The translations under genes were made by a program, and so were the position numbers. The notes beneath the pieces were generated by a model that saw only the letters and a program-made list of their open reading frames with translations, was not told the DNA's origin and searched no databases. A stretch of 64,000 nucleotides of DNA from Chelonobacter sp050613185 (GTDB taxonomy: Bacteria; Pseudomonadota; Gammaproteobacteria; Enterobacterales; Pasteurellaceae): NCBI RefSeq assembly GCF_050613185.1, contig NZ_CP192511.1, forward strand, positions 124,001-188,000, written 5' to 3'. Each line of letters starts with the position of its first letter. Position 1 is the stretch's first letter. Shown here piece by piece: positions 59,747 to 64,000 of the stretch.

Positions 59747-60850
59747 ATGTCTAAAACCGCTTATTTCAGCTTTGATTTACGTCCCAGCCAAAAATTATTA
59801 CTCAATTTAATCCGTCAATATTCGCCGTCCCGTGCCGAATTAAGCCAGCTTTCCGGTTTAACGCCCGGCGCCGTCACCCAATATTGCCGTGAACTGATGT
59901 TTTCAGGGTTAATCAAAGAGGGAGATAAAATTGTCGGTAAACGCGGTTTGCCGTCGTACCATTTAGAACTGAATCCGACCGGCTGTTGTTCTGTCGGCGT
60001 ATCTTTTTCCGAAGAGTATTTCGATGTATCGATTGTCGATCTCTGCGGCAAAAAACTGGCGACCTACAGCGAAAAATACCAAAACGCTGATCACTTCGAA
60101 CAAATCGTGCGGCAGATCAAAAGTGCGGTTTTCACCTTATTGGAAAAGAAATTTCTGACCACCGCACGTATTCTGGGCATAGGCTATGCCGTGCCCGGCT
60201 ATCTGCTGGCAGACGGATCACGCTCTTCCCCTTGGCTGCCGGTGCTGCAACACAAACCGGATTTATCTGCGATCTTCGAACAACAACTGGGACTGCCGAC
60301 ATGGGTGGAAAACAATACTAACGTCAGTGCAATCGGCGAATTTTATTCCGGCAACTGGAATAAAATCAAAGATATGACCGTAATCAGCATTGATTACGGT
60401 TTGGGCGCCGGTATCATCACGCAAGGCAAACTGACCAAAGGCGGCTTCGGCAATGCCGGTGAAATCGGCGCGTTTTTCCCGAGCGGCGATCAGCGCCCGA
60501 CCTGGAAAGATTTGAAAAAAACCTTGCGCGCCGCCGATTTGCCGCTCGAACAATTGGATGAATTAATCGCCACACAACACCCGATTATCGAACAGTGGCT
60601 ACAGCGTGTCTGTGAGCAGCTGCAATTGGTCATTCAATCGGTTCTTTACTGGCTCGATCCGGAAGTGATCGTTATCACCGGACTGCTACCGCCGGCATTG
60701 AGCGACAAAATCATCGCCAAAATCAAACAATCGCCGCTCTACCAAGATCCGCCGAACAAACCTAAACCGATTTTATATTGCCCCGACAATAACATCGAAA
60801 GCATTTCACTCGCCGCCGCTTGTTTACCGATTTATCATTTGCTGAATTGA
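59747..60850 (+). CDS. ROK-family transcriptional regulator
   Basis: 367 residues: N-terminal winged helix (SRAELSQLSGLTPGAVTQYCRELMFSGLI) and a C-terminal ROK sugar-binding domain (ISIDYGLGAGIITQGKLTKGGFGNAGEIGAF). The zinc-binding cysteine cluster usual after the GEIGH motif is missing; the sequence reads GEIGAFFPSGDQRP. The ligand may be a sugar or sugar phosphate. It probably controls the adjacent transporter and phosphodiesterase genes. Start ATG at 59747, after the terminator. Confidence 0.85.
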   Translation: MSKTAYFSFDLRPSQKLLLNLIRQYSPSRAELSQLSGLTPGAVTQYCRELMFSGLIKEGDKIVGKRGLPSYHLELNPTGCCSVGVSFSEEYFDVSIVDLCGKKLATYSEKYQNADHFEQIVRQIKSAVFTLLEKKFLTTARILGIGYAVPGYLLADGSRSSPWLPVLQHKPDLSAIFEQQLGLPTWVENNTNVSAIGEFYSGNWNKIKDMTVISIDYGLGAGIITQGKLTKGGFGNAGEIGAFFPSGDQRPTWKDLKKTLRAADLPLEQLDELIATQHPIIEQWLQRVCEQLQLVIQSVLYWLDPEVIVITGLLPPALSDKIIAKIKQSPLYQDPPNKPKPILYCPDNNIESISLAAACLPIYHLLN

Positions 60851-60920
60851 GAGTTGCCAATTGATAAAATGCAACCGCCGCAAGACAAAAAAGCGATAGT
60901 GATAAGAAAAATCGCCAAAA

Positions 60921-61520
60921 TCACTTCCGCTTAAACTTATCCCACATCTTCCCTTCTTGCCCGCGCCACAGGCGTTGGATATTTTCGTGGTGGCGGTAGA
61001 TTAACAAACAGCAAACCAAGGCAACCGGAAAAGTGAATTCCGGTTTGAACAGATAAACATATAACGGCACTAAAAGTGCGGTGATGATGGCGCTGAGGGA
61101 GGAGTAGCCGCTGATTAAAAACACCAACAACCAAGTGCCGAACATGCTGCCGGCGACTCCCCATGCGATTGGCGCAATTGCCCCGAACGCGGTGGCAACG
61201 CCTTTGCCGCCTTTGAAGCCGAAAAAGATCGGAAAACAGTGCCCCAAACAGGCGGCAAGCGCCACCATGCCCAGTTCAAATTGGGTCAGATTTAAATAAT
61301 ACCCCGCCCAAACCGGCAACATCCCTTTCAACAGGTCGAATAACAACACCGCTGCCGCCGCCCATTTTCCGCCGTTGCGCAACACATTGGTCGCCCCGGG
61401 ATTGCCCGAACCGGCGGTGCGCGGATCGGGCAATCCGGCAAGGCGTGAAATCAGAATTGCACTGGAAATCGATCCGATTAAATAGGCAAAAATCATATAA
61501 AAAACCGCAAACAGGCTCAT
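60921..61520 (-). CDS. plsY: Glycerol-3-phosphate acyltransferase PlsY
   Basis: Membrane enzyme that transfers the acyl group from acyl-phosphate to glycerol-3-phosphate, the first step of phospholipid synthesis. 199 residues, five membrane segments. The three conserved loops are present: GSGNPGATNVLRNGGK, LGHCFPIFFGFKGGKGVATAFG, and a late FKPEFTFPVAL stretch. Divergent from folB, as in E. coli. Confidence 0.95.
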   Translation of the reverse strand: MSLFAVFYMIFAYLIGSISSAILISRLAGLPDPRTAGSGNPGATNVLRNGGKWAAAAVLLFDLLKGMLPVWAGYYLNLTQFELGMVALAACLGHCFPIFFGFKGGKGVATAFGAIAPIAWGVAGSMFGTWLLVFLISGYSSLSAIITALLVPLYVYLFKPEFTFPVALVCCLLIYRHHENIQRLWRGQEGKMWDKFKRK

Positions 61521-61610
61521 AGCGACCTCGTAAAATCGACAATAAAATGCAGAATGCCATTCATTGTACCCAAAATTGGTGGCATAATCTGCGTTAAATT
61601 TTCTATTTCG

Positions 61611-61646
61611 AGCAAAATGAGCAAAATGAGCAAAATGAGCAAAATG
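61611..61646 (+). repeat. Tandem 9-bp repeat (AGCAAAATG, four copies)
   Basis: Four perfect copies followed by a partial AGCAAAA unit, directly before the folB start. Each unit contains an ATG in the folB frame and encodes Met-Ser-Lys. Copy-number change by slippage would keep the frame. Confidence 0.9.
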
Positions 61647-61655
61647 AGCAAAAAA

Positions 61656-62012
61656 ATGTACGATACCATTTTTATTGAAAAATTAACTGTGTTCGCCACC
61701 ATCGGCGTTTACGATTGGGAGCAGCAGATTAAACAGAAACTGGTGTTTGATCTGGAAATGGCATGGGACAGCAGCCGAGCGGCGGCGACTGACAATGTGC
61801 AATATTGTTTAAATTATGCCGACGTCAGCCAATTTATTTCGGATTATGTCAGTAGCAAGCCGTTTTTGCTGATTGAAACCGTCGCGTATCAGGTTGCCGA
61901 ACAGTTACAACAGCGCTTTGCCATTCCGTGGCTGAAGTTGAAACTCAGCAAGCCAAGTGCGGTGGCGCAAGCGGCGGCAGTTGGAATTATCGTCGAACGG
62001 GGACAGCGTTAA
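61656..62012 (+). CDS. folB: Dihydroneopterin aldolase
   Basis: 118 residues from the ATG at 61656; MYDTIFIEKLTVFATIGVYDWEQ aligns with the E. coli N-terminus. LNYADVSQFISDYV and IKLSKPSAVAQA equivalents are present (here LKLSKPSAVAQ). It makes 6-hydroxymethyl-dihydropterin for folate. Four further in-frame ATGs lie in the tandem repeat upstream (first at 61617), so longer forms with Met-Ser-Lys repeats are possible. No clear ribosome site is visible for any of them. Confidence 0.92.
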   Translation: MYDTIFIEKLTVFATIGVYDWEQQIKQKLVFDLEMAWDSSRAAATDNVQYCLNYADVSQFISDYVSSKPFLLIETVAYQVAEQLQQRFAIPWLKLKLSKPSAVAQAAAVGIIVERGQR

Positions 62013-62013
62013 G

Positions 62014-62913
62014 GTGTTGTACGGCTATTTAGGCTTGTTATTTGCCGCGCTGTTTTGGGGCGGCAATTTTATGTTCGGCAAAATCATTAGCAGCGAGATT
62101 TCGCCGATTGTACTGAATTTCAGCCGTTGGTTTCCGGCGGCGCTGATTTTGTTGCTCCTGTTTCGCCGTCAAGTGCAAGCCAGCCTGCCGTTACTGCGCC
62201 GTTACTGGTTGCTGCTGACCGCACTTGGCGTGTTAGGCATTATTTTCTTTCCGGTTTTTCTCTATCAAGGCTTGCTCACCACCACCGCGCTCAACGCCAG
62301 CATTTACCTTGCCGCCGTGCCGATGGCAACCTTATTGCTCAACCGTTTGCTGTTTCGCGATCCGATCGAAACCCGCATGTTACTCGGTGCCTTGTTAAGT
62401 TTTGCCGGTGTGTTGTATCTTTTGGTGCAAGGCGAACCGAGTAATATTCTGCGGTTGAATATCAATATCGGTGATCTGTGGGCGATTGGCTCGGCATTGA
62501 GTTGGGCACTGTACTGCGCGATTGTGCGCCTGAAACCGCCGCAACTGGGCAACGCTGCGTTTGTTACTGCGCTGGTTACTTTGGGCATGCTGCTGTTCAC
62601 GCCGGTCTATTTGTTTGCCGTTGCACAAGGGCAAAGTGCGGTTTATGCCGAATTAAATGCCGCGCAATGGGGCATTATCGCCTATCTGATTCTGTTTCCG
62701 TCGATTTTATCCTATGTGTTTTGGAACTACGGCATTAGTGTGGTCGGCTCGGCAAAAGGCGCAAGTTTCACCAACGCCGTGCCGCTGTTTGCGGCGGTGT
62801 TGAGTATTTTGGTGTTGCGCGAACCGATTCGGGTTTACCATTTAATCAGCAGCTTATTGATTATCGCCGGTTTACTGTTGTGCAACCGTAAGGCTTGCTC
62901 ACGCCAAGCGTAG
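62014..62913 (+). CDS. EamA/DMT-family transporter
   Basis: 299 residues with ten hydrophobic segments in two EamA repeats (LLFAALFWGGNFMFGKIIS; IGDLWAIGSALSWALYCAIVR). Drug/metabolite exporter superfamily, substrate unknown. The start is probably GTG 62014, one base after the folB stop; TTG 62017 is an alternative. The 3' end overlaps the convergent yigB by 15 bp. Confidence 0.82.
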   Translation: MLYGYLGLLFAALFWGGNFMFGKIISSEISPIVLNFSRWFPAALILLLLFRRQVQASLPLLRRYWLLLTALGVLGIIFFPVFLYQGLLTTTALNASIYLAAVPMATLLLNRLLFRDPIETRMLLGALLSFAGVLYLLVQGEPSNILRLNINIGDLWAIGSALSWALYCAIVRLKPPQLGNAAFVTALVTLGMLLFTPVYLFAVAQGQSAVYAELNAAQWGIIAYLILFPSILSYVFWNYGISVVGSAKGASFTNAVPLFAAVLSILVLREPIRVYHLISSLLIIAGLLLCNRKACSRQA

Positions 62914-63618
62914 CAACTGGCTCAAATCGGTTAATTCCAGCGTCGGCAAGTTACGGCTCTGTGGGTTTGAATGCAGATGATCGTCCGTGAGATTGAGCCA
63001 AACCGCCTGACAACCGGCCTGAATCGCACCTTGTACATCGGTTTGCAGATTATCGCCGATATGTAAAATCTGCTCTGACCGCACGTTAAAGTAGCGTGCC
63101 GTCTGCTCAAACAGATCGAAGTGCGGTTTTGCCCTGCCGTGTTCGCCACCGCGTAAACATAAGCTGAAGTGATCCAAGCCGATTTTTTGCGGATCAACAT
63201 TGCCGTTGGTGATCGCCGCCAGCGGATAACGCTGTGCCAAATAATTTAGGATTTCCAAACTCTGTGACGGCACGCTAATTTGATGTCGCCAATGCACGAA
63301 ATGCGCCATCACCTGCGTGATAATCGGCTCAATCTTATCGGCGGAAACCGCACTTTGCCGTAACAACCATTCAAGTGCGGTGATCCGCCACCGCACCACA
63401 TCTTCGCTCAACAACGGATCAGCCAGCGCAACCGCACTTTTCACCTCACGCCAACGCTCTTTCAACAGCTCAGCCGGCAAGTGCGGTAATGCCAAACGTT
63501 GCAACACCGCTAAAAACTGCGTTTCCGCTTCCATAATCACGGCATGGTTATCATATAAGGTATCATCCAAATCAAAACTGATGATCTTGAACGGCTGTAG
63601 CTGGCGGTAAAAACGCAT
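62899..63618 (-). CDS. yigB: HAD phosphatase YigB
   Basis: 239 residues. HAD motif I FDLDDTLYDNHAVI, motif II ITNGN, and the GRAKPHFDLF and LHIGDNLQTDVQGAIQAG stretches match YigB of E. coli, which dephosphorylates 5-amino-6-(5-phosphoribitylamino)uracil in riboflavin synthesis. The start MRFYRQLQPFKII matches the YigB N-terminus (MRFYRPL). Confidence 0.9.
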   Translation of the reverse strand: MRFYRQLQPFKIISFDLDDTLYDNHAVIMEAETQFLAVLQRLALPHLPAELLKERWREVKSAVALADPLLSEDVVRWRITALEWLLRQSAVSADKIEPIITQVMAHFVHWRHQISVPSQSLEILNYLAQRYPLAAITNGNVDPQKIGLDHFSLCLRGGEHGRAKPHFDLFEQTARYFNVRSEQILHIGDNLQTDVQGAIQAGCQAVWLNLTDDHLHSNPQSRNLPTLELTDLSQLLRLA

Positions 63619-63812
63619 AAGTGATCCTAAATAATAAATCAAGCCGCTATTATGCCATTAATTCGTCAAGTGCGGTTTAAAAAAGAAATTTCAATTTTGC
63701 GATCGGGATCGAAAGAAAAATCAGTGGCAAAAGACGGCAAGAAAAAAAACCGTAAGCTCGAAATTTCTCATTTTGGCAATCGGTTATTACTATTATTTAA
63801 CTCTTGTCATAA

Positions 63813-63830
63813 TGTAATCTACAGATTACA
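63813..63830 (+). promoter_or_regulatory. Palindromic operator ahead of the toxin gene
   Basis: TGTAATCT AC AGATTACA, perfect 8-bp arms, 21 bp upstream of the HigB-like start. Toxin-antitoxin operons are usually autoregulated at such palindromes. The antitoxin gene would lie to the right, outside the window. Confidence 0.65.
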
Positions 63831-63851
63831 ATCAATAGGAATTGAAAATCG

Positions 63852-64000
63852 ATGAATATGATTTTACAAAGCGAATTGTTTAAAAAATGGTTCGCACAAC
63901 TCAAGGATAAAACAGCTGTGGCGCTGATTAGCCGCCATTTAGACCGAGCCAAACTTGGCAATTTCGGCGATTATAAATCCTTAGGCAGCGGCATTTTTGA
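63852..64000 (+). CDS. HigB-like (RelE/ParE superfamily) toxin, 5' part only
   Basis: 49 codons before the window ends: MNMILQSELFKKWFAQLKDKT, then VALISRHLDRAKLGNFGDYKSLG. This matches the addiction-module killer protein group (pattern F..W...LKD..A...I..R......GNFGD.K..G), a ribosome-associated mRNA interferase. The toxin-first order would be typical of higBA. ATG at 63858 is an alternative start. Confidence 0.75.
   Translation, partial: MNMILQSELFKKWFAQLKDKTAVALISRHLDRAKLGNFGDYKSLGSGIF

Noticed and set aside
63652..63855. A 67-residue plus-strand open frame before the toxin gene
   Set aside because: Lysine-rich, no ribosome site, and it contains the toxin operator; best seen as non-coding.

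Overview
The window comes from a member of the Pasteurellaceae of the Haemophilus influenzae uptake-sequence type. Dozens of copies of the 9-mer AAGTGCGGT / ACCGCACTT lie in both strands, inside genes and as inverted pairs that form terminators. The proteins look like Haemophilus, Aggregatibacter, Pasteurella or Basfia orthologues, and gene order such as rpsU-dnaG-rpoD, plsY/folB and cydD-cydC fits a gammaproteobacterium. I cannot name the species.

Most of the window is chromosomal core. From left to right: dnaB (3' end outside the window), rne, rluC, cobB, recD-recB, a purine permease and a small basic protein; then a CRISPR-cas block (about 15.0-22.7 kb); the galactose module galT-galK-galM with a LacI-family regulator and mglBAC (22.8-31.2 kb); a PaeA-like CBS membrane protein, tyrR, cydD-cydC, trxB, a CnoX-like protein, cytochrome b562, glmM-folP, a VapD-like protein, a YeeZ-like protein and a methyltransferase; fadI-fadJ; smpB with an IS200 remnant; rpsU-dnaG-rpoD; tsaD; an HdeD-like protein; a phosphodiesterase / ABC transporter / ROK regulator cluster (54.7-60.9 kb); plsY, folB, an EamA transporter, yigB, and the start of a HigB-like toxin gene at the right edge.

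The most unusual region is the CRISPR block. It looks like a type III-A system with a large internal deletion. Cas10 stops after its HD domain and the first part of its palm region, and runs into the last ~120 residues of a Cas6. The GGDD cyclase half of Cas10, csm2-csm5 and the front of cas6 are absent. A DNA uptake sequence sits at the fusion point. The accessory genes remain intact: csx16, a Card1/Can2-type CARF nuclease, an NE0113-type CARF protein, an unrecognised 126-residue protein, and cas1 flanked by two different cas2 genes, followed by a 12-repeat array. Three promoters in this block share a 16-bp palindrome placed exactly 25 bp upstream of a -10 hexamer. This suggests one regulator controls the remnant effector genes, the CARF operon and the adaptation operon.

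A second oddity is the fadI-fadJ pair. Both reading frames are full length, but several canonical thiolase and enoyl-CoA hydratase catalytic residues are replaced, while the 3-hydroxyacyl-CoA dehydrogenase motifs are kept. Other points are a terminator-like hairpin inside the small basic gene next to the purine permease (an ArfA-like arrangement), a decayed IS200 that kept its 5' regulatory hairpins, in-frame 9-bp tandem repeats at the start of folB, and several intergenic multi-hairpin repeats.
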